DNA of 64,000 bases from Hyparrhenia diplandra. Taxonomy: Eukaryota > Streptophyta > Magnoliopsida > Poales > Poaceae. The stretch spans positions 186,001 to 250,000 of the forward strand of contig JADLZK010008426.1 of assembly GCA_015847255.1 (NCBI GenBank), read 5' to 3'. The number at the start of each line of letters is the position of its first letter. Position 1 is the first letter of the stretch. The notes under the pieces were generated by a model, which worked only from the letters and a program-made list of their open reading frames with translations, did no database searches and had not been told where the DNA came from. Positions 12,021 to 22,159 of the stretch are shown here, piece after piece. The position numbers were made by a program, and so were the translations under genes.

Positions 12021-12631
12021 TCAGACGTCAGACCAAGTGACCTTGACCTGACCGAGGTCATCATCGATTCCCAGCGGAATCCACGCCGCCGGCGACCCGT
12101 CGACGACGTTGGGACGACATGGCGGTTCAAAGTTGTGCTCCTCATCGCATCCGTTCACCGATCGAGTCACACTCGTCAACGACCTTGGCCACCACGGAGC
12201 GGCCGTTAATGGCGGTGACCTGGACCTTCTTGCCACACCGGCGCGTGCCGTCGAGCCGCAGCCACCCAGACAACAGCGTGATGACCACCATCTCGCTGTC
12301 CTCGTGGAACCGGTTGTCACAATCGGACGGTCTGCCGCCGTCGTGGCCCTTCTTGAAGCTGTTCACCGTCAGGGTCGCCGGCGTCTCGGCGGACACTGGG
12401 GGCGAGCACCGGAACTGTGGGTACTTTTCGCTCTCTTTGCAGCAGTCGGAGCCGTGAATCCTCTTGCAGTTCCCGTCGTGGCCGTGGAGGACGCCGCTGG
12501 GCTTGCAGGTACCAGAGCCTGACCCCGGCTTCGGCTTGTGAATCTTGTGATGCTAGCTTGGTCGCTTCAGAGACATGGGCGTGGAGGAACAGGGCGACCT
12601 GCAAGAGGGCAAGCAACGCTAGCAGCTTCAT
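12021..12631 (-). pseudogene. Kiwellin / ripening-related protein gene, copy A, frameshifted
   Basis: Kiwellins are secreted cysteine-rich proteins with a double-psi beta-barrel fold; maize members bind fungal effectors in the apoplast. This copy has a signal peptide (MKLLALLALLQVALFLHAHV), then GSGTCKPSG, CSPPVSAETPATLTVNSF, a SGWLRLDGTRRCGKK block, VVAKVVDECDS, and after a frame change NGCDEEHNFEPPC and VVDGSP, ending VKVTWSDV. There are two frame breaks: one between SEAT and the TCKPSG motif (near 12535-12560), and one after DECDS (near 12165). A small insertion also changes the VVALSSGW region to VVITLLSGW. The promoter TATA box found in other copies (TTTATATAGAGCTC on +) reads TTTACATAAAGCTC here. 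Probably a pseudogene. Normal length for the family is about 190 residues. Confidence 0.85.
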
Positions 12632-12639
12632 GTTTTGGA

Positions 12640-13330
12640 CATGCTTGGTTGCTAACTCCTGTGCTGATGAATTCGGATTGCACTTGACACTCTTGCTGGC
12701 GACTGTGCTCTATGGGACCTGGTTGCTTTACATAAAGCTCAAGGATTCTGTTATGGCATTCGTTTTTACTGGAAGCGTTAACAAAGCCCCATTAATTCCT
12801 TGGTTTTGCATCCCCGTATGTTGTTTGATTGGTTGGTTTACAGTAGACAATGATTTTGGGCGGTGAAAGACTATACGCTCGTGTATTGATCGAGGCTACT
12901 TTTTTCTTTTTTCGGGGAGGCTATGCACGGGGAATAACGTTGTTGAAATATTCCTGTAATGAACAACGTGTGTATATTGGTATATATATATTTGTGCATA
13001 TTTGCGAACTCCATTTGTTGTTCGTCCGAATTGTAACTCGAGTATGATCAGTAATATTGTTGTAAAAAAATAAACTCGAGTATGAGTAATACATTGTTTC
13101 ATCCGCTTGTTACGTGTACACACACAAAACTGGTGCAGCGAATATTTTTCAACACACATCTCATGGAAATCGTGTAGAATTTTGAGGTACGGTGGGGCTT
13201 ATGATCTCTTGTCGTGCTTCCATTCATGGTAATGAATTCACTGAAGCTACATCACAGCGTCGCAAGCAATCACGTCTCTTGTCTTCGTCTGAATGTCCGA
13301 GTTAATGAGATTCCAAGGTATAATACTAAA
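12640..13330. repeat. Upstream region of kiwellin unit A
   Basis: This is the promoter-side part of the duplicated unit. Blocks shared with the other units include the TTAACTGGAAGCGTTAACA-like motif just upstream (about 12760-12785), a GGCGGTGAAAG block at about 12858, and CAAGCAATCACGTC with GAATGTCCGAGT at about 13264-13303. The segment around 13010-13260 matches the start of unit E (about 35220-35640). It is shorter than in units C and D. No gene was found in it. Confidence 0.65.
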
Positions 13331-13968
13331 TTCGTTTAAATTATAGTTTAACTTTTTTAACCCTAAGTTTGACACCACTCAGTCCTATTAAAAACGTTGT
13401 GCAAAATAGCACTTGTTTTTTTGTTGTGGCATGCTTTATTAACAAAATGTCCTTAAGAATGACTTAAATTTGTTTATATTTGCACCCCTCAAAAGGATGA
13501 GATTAGGTTTGGTCGGACTCCACACCGGATTCGCACCACGGCCGAGTCCTGCGCCGCAAGCCTCGGGGCACCGATTCGCCTGAGGGATAACCCAAGAACG
13601 AACCCTCGGGCAAAACAGGCTAGCCATGGATGTACCGTGTGCCTTGGTCCACCTGACACGTAAAGCAAAAGTACAACACAGCGTGTTTGTATTCTCTCTC
13701 CACTGACCCATACATTGTAGGCGTGCCAAAGGTTACCAATGTCGAGTCCAACCGCCTCGACCGGACATTAGCACGCCTGCCCATGCTGCATGACATCATG
13801 CTGTCCGATTCGCAGATGCCCACGATACACCCTTGAGCCATCCCGTAAGGAAAGAGGCTCTACCTTGATTGGGCGGCCAGTACAGTAAATCAACACGGTA
13901 CAATCACCCACACCACAATCACGATGACATGACTCGAAGTATAGGGATGGAGAGGAAAACGATAAAGG
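13331..13968. other. Intergenic, nothing recognised
   Basis: The stretch contains an open frame on minus (13439-13729) and an overlapping one (13620-13841), neither resembling a known protein. It looks like unannotated repeat sequence between kiwellin unit A and the solo LTR. Confidence 0.4.
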
Positions 13969-16269
13969 TGAAGGGTCGAGATGGGGACTAGGGGGGGGTG
14001 AATAGTCCTTTCTAAAACTAATTGCGCCCGGCTAAACAAATATAATGTGGAATTGAAACTATTCGTTTAGCCAAGACTTCACCCCTCTAGCTATGACTCT
14101 AAATCACCTCACAAAAGATCCTACACAGAGCAAATGAGGTGATAAGCCTAGCTTGAGCTCCTAACCGTTTCTATTGCAAGGTCACACAAACCTATGCACT
14201 AGTACTTCAAACAAGGGTGAGCTCCTACACAATTCTAACGAGCAAAAGCACAAAGCCAATCCTAAGCTCACATGATGCACTAAGGACAAGGCGACACACG
14301 CCTAACCCAAAGGCTCAAATTACTTAGCTACACAAACTAAGCAAAGCAACTAACAAGCTACACAAGCTAGTAATTGCAAGAGCTACTCCACAAGCACAAG
14401 CACAAGGTATATATGAATGTAAATACAAAGCTTGTGATTTGGAGAATGCAAACCACCGAGAAGAGTAGACAAGTTGACACCGGTGATTTTTACCGAGGTA
14501 TCGGGAAGCTTGCCAACTTCCCCTACTCCTCGTTGTGTGTCGACCAACACCTTGGGGTGGTTCCTTTGGTGTTTCACCTAGATGGTTCTTCGGTGTGATT
14601 CTCCGATCACTTGCCCCTCAAGGCACGCCCGCAAGGCACCGCAAGACACCACTCTCAAGTGAGCCTCTCAAGGCACCGCAAGACACCACACGCACAAGGG
14701 AGGTACTCACCGACACGCTCTAGTAGTGTCGCCGCTCTTCGCGATCCCCGCGAGGTGAGCACGAACCTCTCACAAATCCTCCTTCGAACACCGCACAAGC
14801 TTCCTTGCGTGCTTCACGAAGTCTCTTGCCACCAAGCCGTCTAGGAGGTGGCAACCTCCAAGAGAAACAAGCACACCGGCTTGCAACACGATCACCTAGT
14901 GCCACGAATGCGATCTCTCAACGCGTATGCACTAGAATCACTCCTCACTTTGATTTGGATGAACTCTATCAATCACAAGTGAGTGGGAGGGCTCTCAAGC
15001 ACTCTCAAGCATGGACACAAAGTCCCTAAGGTGCTAAGCACCAGCCATGGCCGCCACCCCATCTATTTATAGCCACAAGCCAAAATAGAGCCGTTGGGGA
15101 GGAACATGCAATTCCTGCGGACCGACCGGACGCGCCGACCGGACTCATGTCGATGAGTCCGGTCAGAACCGACAAAGCCATCCTGCCCAAAAATAGAATC
15201 CCCGTGCATGCGTCGGTCAGGCAAACATGCGTCCGGTCACGAAGTCCGTGCATGCGTCCGTTACTCCCCAAGAACGACCACGAAAAATATGCTCTGTTTC
15301 TTTGACCGGAACCACACACCGGTGCATCCGGTCGATCCCGATGCTTCCGGTCGCGGGTCCGGTCACCGCGTCCCGGTCAGACCACATCGCCGGTAAAACG
15401 GCGATATCTCCTTCATCCGAAATCTGTTTTCGATGATCTTGGACTCTATGGAAAGCTTACTAAGAGGGCTACACAACCCACATGGTTACTTGATCCAACT
15501 CACAATGGATCAAAGCAGTATTCCACTCTAAGAGCAGTCCAAGTGTCCGAGAAACACCGAAACAACTTCTCCCTTTGCAAATGTGCCAACACCACCAAGT
15601 GTACATCACCATGTGCATGTGTGTTAGCGTTTTCACAATCATTTTCAAAGATTTTCTCTTCCTCTTATCACACCACTCGATCCTAACACATCGCAGTTAG
15701 ATCGCTCAAGTGGCACTAGATGACCGATATGCAAACAAGTTTGCCCCTCTTGATAGTACGGCCATCTATCCTAAATCCGTCATAAACTTCTCTAAGCACC
15801 AATGACCGCTTAAATGAAATGCCCTATAGGTTATACCTTTGCCTTTGCGCATTTCCATTCCGCTCCATCTCCAAGTGCCGATGCAATACATGCACCAACA
15901 CGATCACCAAATGATATGATCCACTTCATATCATCACATGACCTTCTTGGTCCATCGATCTTGACCTCACTTGCTCTTCACCGTTGCGCCGGTCCGTCGG
16001 GCGCCAAGTTTTGCCTAAGCTTCACCGCCTCGCGGTCCATCGCTTCACCGCCTCGACTTGCCATTCACACTTGCAACCGGTCCGTCAAGCCAAGCCTTGT
16101 CTTGATCTTCACCACCTTGGTCACATGACTCCATGTTATGTTTCATATGCAATAAAGCTCCTTCATTGCGTCACCACACGTGAACTAATCTCCGTGTATT
16201 ATTTCAATCACACATATTAGTTCACCTAATGTTGACACTTAATTACCAAAAACCACAAGGGACCTTTCA
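13969..16269 (-). mobile_element. Solo LTR, 2.3 kb
   Basis: On the minus strand the LTR begins TGAAAGGTCCC and ends GACCCTTCA, giving short inverted termini. A CTATAAATAG-type TATA box in minus orientation lies near 15060-15070. Flanking 5-mers are AAAGG (13964-13968) and GAAGG (16270-16274), a near-match consistent with a 5-bp target duplication. No primer site or polypurine tract adjoins it, so it is a solo LTR. A 300-bp stretch (15115-15400) is packed with CCGGTC/GACCGG motifs. The + strand start (GGGGGGGTGAATAGTCC after the terminus) resembles the LTR at 61153. Confidence 0.85.
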
Positions 16270-16499
16270 GAAGGCCATGCCATCCCTCTCGTACCTCTTT
16301 TTCTTCATGACCACAACACCTCGATTGTAATCCCACCCTACCCTTTGACTATAAAAGGGGAGACAGGCGCCCTCCACACTGGAGGGGTTTGCACAGGTCG
16401 AAACACGACCAACGAAGGAAAACACCTCACACACATTCCACCACAAAACAACTCTCACAAATTCACTCGCTCATAGAGCTTTGCCTAAGATAGCAGTGG

Positions 16500-18010
16500 A
16501 TCAGGTTCGGGGCGGGTATCCATGGGTTTCGGTTTTTTGGGTTTCGCGTTTGGTGCTGGTTTTTCACCCATAGTTTTCGGGTTCGAGTTCGGTTTTGAGT
16601 TTAGTTTTTCACCCGTGGTTATCCAATGGATATCCGAAATAAATCATTTGAAATTAAAACTCATGTTTCACTAGTAATAATGAATTTGTTTTTGCGTGAC
16701 GGGCAAGTGTGCCCATCGCCCTCGAAAGGTCACGCAAAATAATTTTTACCGTGGCGGGCGCAAGTGCCCATCACGGTTAATAAAAAGGAAAAAAGACCAA
16801 ACAACTAGGTCCGGGCTTGTATATCGGGGCCGGCCGGAGAGGGGGGGGGCACATCCGGCGCGCCTTCGGCGCCGGCCGCCGCTCGAGAGGAAGGGGGCAC
16901 GACCCGGTGCCACCGGCGCCGCCCGGCCGCCGGAGAAGGAGGGGGAGATCCGCCGCCCCGTGCGGCCGGCCGCCGTCGGAGAGGAAGGGGCGCGGATCCG
17001 GTGCCCCCGAGCCGCCGGTCACGGAGAAGGAGGCGCCGCCGCCGCGCAAAGCCCGCCGCCGCCGACCCCACGCGAGCCCGGCCCGCGTCTTCGCCAAAGA
17101 AGTTGTGCCGCCGCCGACCATCACGGAGCGCCGCCGTTGCCGCCCTCACGCTGCTGACCACGGATCCAGCGTGCCCGTCCGCCGGGCGCCCTGCGCGCGA
17201 CTCCATGCCGGCCCCCGCGCACTGGAAGAGGAGGAAGGGTGGCCACGGCTTCGGTGCGCCGGGGGTGAGAGTGGAGGCGGAGGAGGGGGGAGGGAGAGTG
17301 GGGCGGCGCGTCTACGGAGAGAGGGCGCTCAGCGTTGCGAGGAGAGAAAGTGGAGCGGGCCGGTGTGTGAAGGAAGGGATAGAAGAGAGAAGGAGTGGAC
17401 AAGGCGGCTGGTGTGGAGGTGAATGAGTTAAGGTAAGGGTTGCAATGGGTTGGTTATATATGAACCCGGTAGGATTAGAGAATGGGCTTTTGCCCCGGGC
17501 CTCTAGCTGGGCTGTTATTTTGCTTGGAGAGCCTTTAAAGACACCCGTCACGGAAAATCAGCTCGCCACTTAAAAAAAAAAATCGCCCCGCCACCGTTAA
17601 TCGGGGCATTAACCGCGGATCGGGCGAAAAAGAAGTGCCCGCCACGCTTAATATATTGTAGGTTGACGCAAAATCATTTCGTTACCTTTTCAAGAAAAAA
17701 AAATCATTTCGTTATTTGTGTTTTTTAATTTGTTAATAATAACTTGTTTACTTGAATTATTAAATTTATTCAAATTTGACTCATGAAAATATTTATTATT
17801 TGTTGCCTCTTGTTTATACATATGAATATGTGTGTATATATCTATAGGTTTCGGGTATCCGTTCGGGTTTCGGGTATCCGTGGATTTGGCTTTGGTGATG
17901 GATTTCCACCTGAATCGGTTTTGGGTTCGGGTTTCAACTTCGGGTTTCGGTTTTGGGTGCACGGAGACTCCACCCGATCCAAACCCGACCCGTTGCCATC
18001 CTTAGCTTTG
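16500..18010. mobile_element. Nested repeat: GGGTTTCGG-rich element with a GC-rich insertion
   Basis: The outer parts (16500-16680 and 17840-18005) share phrases of the type GGGTTTCGGGTATCC and TTTTCACCC, as if one element were split. The inner part (about 16690-17690) has related ends, GCGTGACGGGCAAGTGTGCC on the left and GTGCCCGCCACGC on the right in inverted sense, with a GC-rich core. In the core a roughly 90-bp module (CCGGCCGCCG, then GAGAGGAAGGGG, then CCGGTGCC) is repeated. No transposase was seen. The element class is unknown to me. Confidence 0.5.
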
Positions 18011-18291
18011 CCACTTACTCACTAGGGACTTGGGAGCTTCTAACTCTCTAGATCGTTTGTATTTTCCCCTACATACAACTAAAGCAAAAACTAGTTAGCT
18101 ACAAGCTCCTTGCTGAATTAGGGACATTCTGCCCAAATTAGGATAAACCTCCTTGTGTTGACCTCTGCACCATCCGACTTAGACGCCTAAGCAACACGAT
18201 TAGTAGTTGGTATTATTTCAAAACACCAACAATATTATACAATGAATAATCATGCGCAAAGTATTTCGGGAATGACGAACATTGTGATTAG

Positions 18292-18443
18292 AGGTGGAAG
18301 GTTAATTTAATTTGGATATCCATAAATTTTAGCAAATGAACTAGAAATTTTAAATTTTGGTGGGAGACCATCTCTTCCTAGTTCATTTTTTTTTTGAACC
18401 AGAGGGTATCCATTGGACATCCATGGGCATCAACTTCCACCCT
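18292..18443. mobile_element. Short MITE with GGTGGAAG ends, copy 1
   Basis: Inverted ends AGGTGGAAG and CTTCCACC enclose about 150 bp containing paired ATATCCAT and ATCCATTGGACATCC blocks and TTTTGGTGGGA. A related copy in opposite orientation is at 35647-35792. Confidence 0.6.
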
Positions 18444-18581
18444 TAATTGTGATCGTACGTTTAGGGACAACTTCGACAGTGTGATGGTTTATTTAGTAAC
18501 TATTCCATCACGGCCAAGACTAGTAGCACAATTTCCTTCTTTTGACGTAGCAAGTTGGCTACTTCATCAGCGTGTCACGAC

Positions 18582-19181
18582 TCAGACATCAGACCAAGTG
18601 ACCTTGACTTCACCGATGTCTTCATTGAGTCCCAGCGCCTTCCACACCCCCCGGCGACCCGTCGACGACGTTGGGAGGACACGGCGGTTCACCGTTATGC
18701 TCATCATCGCATCCGTTCACCGAGTCGCACTCGTCGACGACCTTGGCCACCACGGAGCGGCCGTTACTGGCGGTGACCCGGACCTTCTTGCCACACCGTT
18801 TCGTTCCGTCAAGCCGCAACCACCCGGACGATAGCGCGACGACCATCTCGCTGTCGTCGTGGTAGCTGTTGTCACACTCGCACGGGCCGCCTCCGTCCTT
18901 GTCACGCTCGAAGCTGTTCACCGTCAGGGTCGCCGGCGTCTTGGCAGACACGGGGGCGAGCACCGGTACTGCGGGTAGTCTTCGCCGTCGCGGCAGCAGT
19001 CGGAACCGTGAAGCTTCTTGCACTCCCCGGACTTACCGTGGAGGACACCGCTGGGTTTGCAGGTGCCCGACGCTGCTGCCCCCGGCTTCTGATGCCTGGT
19101 GGCTTCGGAGACGTGGACATTGAGGAACAGGCCGACCTGCAAGAGGGCAAGCAACGCTAGCAGCTTCTTCATGCTGGCCAT
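18582..19181 (-). pseudogene. Kiwellin / ripening-related protein gene, copy B, two frameshifts
   Basis: Secreted cysteine-rich double-psi beta-barrel protein of the kiwellin family. Start is MASMKKLLALL; a hydrophobic signal peptide runs to about residue 27. The motifs SGTCKPSGVLHG, GSDCCRDGEDY and RCSPP follow in the first frame. Then VSAKTPATLTVNSF, CECDNSYHDD, SGWLRLDGTKRCGKK, VVAKVVDECDS, GCDDEHN and PPCPPNVVDGSPG follow in a second frame, and the end VKVTWSDV in a third. The first break is in a run of five C after TGCTCG (about 18950-18956), and the second in a run of six G in DGSPG (about 18642-18647). A TATA motif (CTTTATATAG on +) at 19267-19275 is kept. Copy D shares exactly the same first deletion. 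Without these two homopolymer changes the coding layout would be complete for the family (about 190-200 residues). Confidence 0.88.
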
Positions 19182-19189
19182 GCTTGGTG

Positions 19190-20050
19190 GCTAGCTGCTG
19201 TGCTGAATTCGGATTGTACTGGACACGTACGGGTAGTGACTGTGTGGTCTATTGGGACCCGGTTGCTTTATATAGAGCTCAAGGAATCTGTTCTGGCGTT
19301 CGTTTTAACTGGAAGCGTTAACAAAGCCCTATTTAACCTTGGTTTTGCATCCCCCTATGTTGTTTAATTTGTCGGTTTACAGTGGACTGTGACTTTGGAC
19401 GGTGAAAACTGAAGTTTTTTCCTATGTGATAGCGTCACAAAACGGTCCAGTGCGACACCCAATAGTCTGTCGATTTTTATTTTTGCGAGGAATATTCTGT
19501 CGACTTGAGTAGCCATGATCTACGTGGAAGGCTGATGAACCGAGGCGCATGCAGTAGGCTGATGAGCAGCCTATCTAATTAAACGGGCGACGTCAGCCAT
19601 CAACTGAGGTCACGCATTACCGTTTTGTGACGTCGTCGCATAATTTTTTTTTCGGTGAAGTACTATTATATACTTTGGACGCCTGTGTATTGGTCAATGC
19701 TATCTTTTTTTTTTTTTTTTTTTTTTGTCTTTGCACGAGGACTATTATTGCTGAAATACTAAATATAGTGAACAACTTTTTTTGTTGCAATCAATCACGT
19801 CCCTTGTTTTTGTCAAAAAGTCCGAGTGAATGAGATTCCGAGAGAGATGTAGACTTTGATGCTCAAGACAGGTGAATCCAAGTACCGTCTCTTATCCGTG
19901 CGGGGATGTAGGAATCCACGTTAGCGCATTTGTCTTCTCCGCCAGACATACTAAGCTCGGGCCCATAGCTCGAGGCCCAAATGTTAGTCAGCCAACAAGT
20001 AATCAACATAGCTAATGGTGCATTGGTGGGAGTGGGATAATAACACAAAA
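19190..20050. repeat. Upstream region of kiwellin unit B (truncated)
   Basis: Homologous to the upstream parts of units A, C, D and E. It has the ACTGGAAGCGTTAACA block (about 19310), CAATAGTCTGTCGA (about 19460), CAATCACGTCCCTTG (about 19793), GAATGAGATTCC (about 19826), and CTCAAGACAGGTGAATCCA with TCCGCCAG up to about 19945. A run of 22 T is at about 19706-19727. Homology stops before the GTTCAGCGTTTTGGAGTTTA block that units C, D and E keep. No gene was found. Confidence 0.7.
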
Positions 20051-20879
20051 CAATGCCAATGAACCTAAGCCATCAACCAATGAGCATGACAAAAAGGTGG
20101 AGTGGCACAATGCAAGATGATACAGGCTGCTGTATAGACTTCATATAAACATATGGTTGTGGAATTGGCCAAATATACATATAGGAAGGCCCAGCTAGCA
20201 TGTATAGATCACTGACGGTGGAGCCTACACCTACTTCGATAAAAATACTGATGATGAATTATATATAGATTTTATTGTGATATACATAGAAATGAAACGG
20301 GAGGGAAATGTATAGGTTAAGTCACATTAGGGCAAAACCATAAGGGTAGTTCCAACAATCGACTTGGCGTGGGTGGTGCGTTATTCTTTCAATACCAATA
20401 TGGTAATTCCTTCGGTGCTCATAATTAAGTGCAGGGTATGCCTATCTGTTCAAACTCCTTCTCATAAAGTTAAAGCTAGAGGATTAATGTGCTCATATGA
20501 GTACGGTAGGTTTGCTAGTTTAATCTAAGTCCCGTGGCAGTGCTTATTACAAGGGTAGTATGATGTGAGTGTGTTTATAATTGTACATATGTGTTTTTGT
20601 GTTTGTGTTGTACTGTGATTTGCGAAATAAAGTTTTTGTGGGAAGAGTTTAACAATGATCAATTAAAAAATCAAATAAATTTAAAAACCTAACTAAAACT
20701 CATTTAAACCATAATTAAATTTATTTTCTTTTTGGGCCAGAATACCTACAACCCAATTTCACCACTTCCCCCCTTGCGTGCTCACTCGTAGTGAAATTAT
20801 ACGAAAGTGAGCACGCATGGGCGCATGTTGTGAATAAACACGGTGCCCAATAGACAAAGTATACATAAGAAATTCCCAT
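20051..20879. repeat. Intergenic repeat; part is a duplicate of 24620-24830
   Basis: No coding sequence was recognised. The segment at about 20620-20840 (GGGAAGAGTTTAA, TCATTTAAACCATAA, TTTTCTTTTTGGGCCAG, GAGCACGCATGGGC) matches 24630-24825. The preceding 20560-20640 block (GTGTTTGTGTTGTA and TTTGC..AATAAAGTT) also matches about 34595-34640. These are dispersed or segmentally duplicated pieces around the kiwellin units. Confidence 0.6.
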
Positions 20880-22150
20880 AAGAAATTTACATTGACCTCA
20901 CCGATGTCTTCATTGAGTCCCAGCGCCTTCCACACCCCCGACGACCCGCCGACGACGTTGGGAGGACACGGCGGTGCAAAGTTATGCTCATCATCGCATC
21001 AGTGCACCGAGTCGCACTCGCCGAGGACCTTGGCCACCACGGAACGGCTTACTGGTGGTGATCCGGACCTTCTTGCCAAACCATTTCGTGCCGCCGAGCC
21101 GCAGCCACCGGAGGACAGCGCACGACCAGTTCGCTGTCCTTGTGAAACCTATTGTCACACTCGGCCCGGTTCGCTGCGCCCTTGCCCCCTCCTCGAAGAT
21201 GTTCACCGTCAGGGTCATTGGCGTCTCAGCGCACACGGGTGGCGAGCACCGGAACTGCGGGTAGCTTTCTCCCTCGCGGCAATAGTAGGATTGGTGAAAC
21301 CTCTTACAGTTTCCGACTTAGCCGTGGAGGACGCCGCTGGCTTTGCAGGTGCGGAGGCTGCTGCCCCCGGCTGTATATATACATGGCCAACGGGTCGTGT
21401 CGGTGCTCGCTGCCGCCCGTGATCGCGCCTGGCCTTTCGCCCAAGCATGGCCTGCTAGGCGCCCGGCCGGCATGTGAGCTCGGTGTGCTGCCGGGCGGCA
21501 CGGCGAGCACGACACGCCGTCGTCGCGCTGCCGCGCGCTAGCTGCCTAGGGGTGAGCAATGAGCCTCCGCGCCGCCACCGCGCATTGGCCGCTCGGGCGC
21601 GAGCCTCCGTGCCACCGCCTCACGTTGGCTGCCTGGGGTCGGAGAAGAGCACCACCGGGGGTCGGGAAGAGCGTCGTCGGGGTCAGGGAAGAGCGCCGAG
21701 GTTGAAGTTTGGGCGGCGGCGGCCATTTGGGGGTAGGGAGGCGCATGAAGAGCCGGGGAGGGAGGCAGCTGGGGAAGGGATAGGGTTACATTGGGAGCCA
21801 GAGCGGCGGGGTGAGGGAACTAGAGCAGGCCAGAGTACGGTACAGGGCCACTAATGTGTGGTTTAGCAGGCCAAATCAACGGGCCGCCGCCGGGGTGTCT
21901 ATTTGATCAGGTCGTGCCCGTGCTGTGCCACGGACTAGGGCGGGCCCGGCCCAAGCACGGCTTGGTGCATCGGGCCGGGCCGGCACGGCACGCCGTCACG
22001 GGCATGCCGTCACCGGCTGTGCTGTGCCTCGGGCTGCGCCAAAATCCCGGCCCACGGGTTGCTTGCCTGGTGGTTTCGGAGACGTGGACGAGGAACAGGC
22101 TGACCTGCAAGAAGGCAAGCAAGGCGCAGCTTCATGCTGGCCATGCTTGG
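20880..22150 (-). pseudogene. Kiwellin / ripening-related protein gene, copy C, heavily degraded and interrupted
   Basis: The C-terminal two thirds lie at 20880-21370 and the signal-peptide exon part at about 22060-22140 (FLQVSLFLVHVSETTRQ). Between them about 680 bp of foreign GC-rich sequence is inserted. In the body the recognisable pieces are CKASGVLHG followed by an in-frame stop, ESYPQFRCSPPVCAETP, LTVNIFEE, and FGKKVRITT; later parts are in other frames. The GSDCC motif seen in copies B and D reads SYYC, so a cysteine is lost. The signal-peptide leucine stretch is shortened compared with copies B and D. Not functional as a coding gene. It is the oldest-looking copy of the array. Confidence 0.82.
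21371..22050. mobile_element. GC-rich insertion inside kiwellin copy C (hAT-like repeat)
   Basis: The insert interrupts the kiwellin N-terminal region. It is full of GGGCCGGGCCGGCACGG and CGTGCC / GGCACG phrases of the kind seen in a dispersed, low-complexity hAT-related plant repeat. Its left side holds GGGTCGTGTCGGTGCTCG and its right side GCCTCGGGCTGCGCC then CCCGGCCCACGGG, roughly inverted. Exact borders and target duplication could not be fixed, and the class is tentative. Short open frames in it look incidental. Confidence 0.5.
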
Positions 22151-22159
22151 TTGCTAGCT

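Noticed and set aside
12109..12522. 137-codon open frame on plus across kiwellin A
   Set aside because: Antisense shadow of the minus-strand kiwellin copy.
16696..17426. Arginine- and proline-rich open frames up to 201 codons
   Set aside because: Repeated GC-rich modules in a nested mobile element explain the open frames in every phase.
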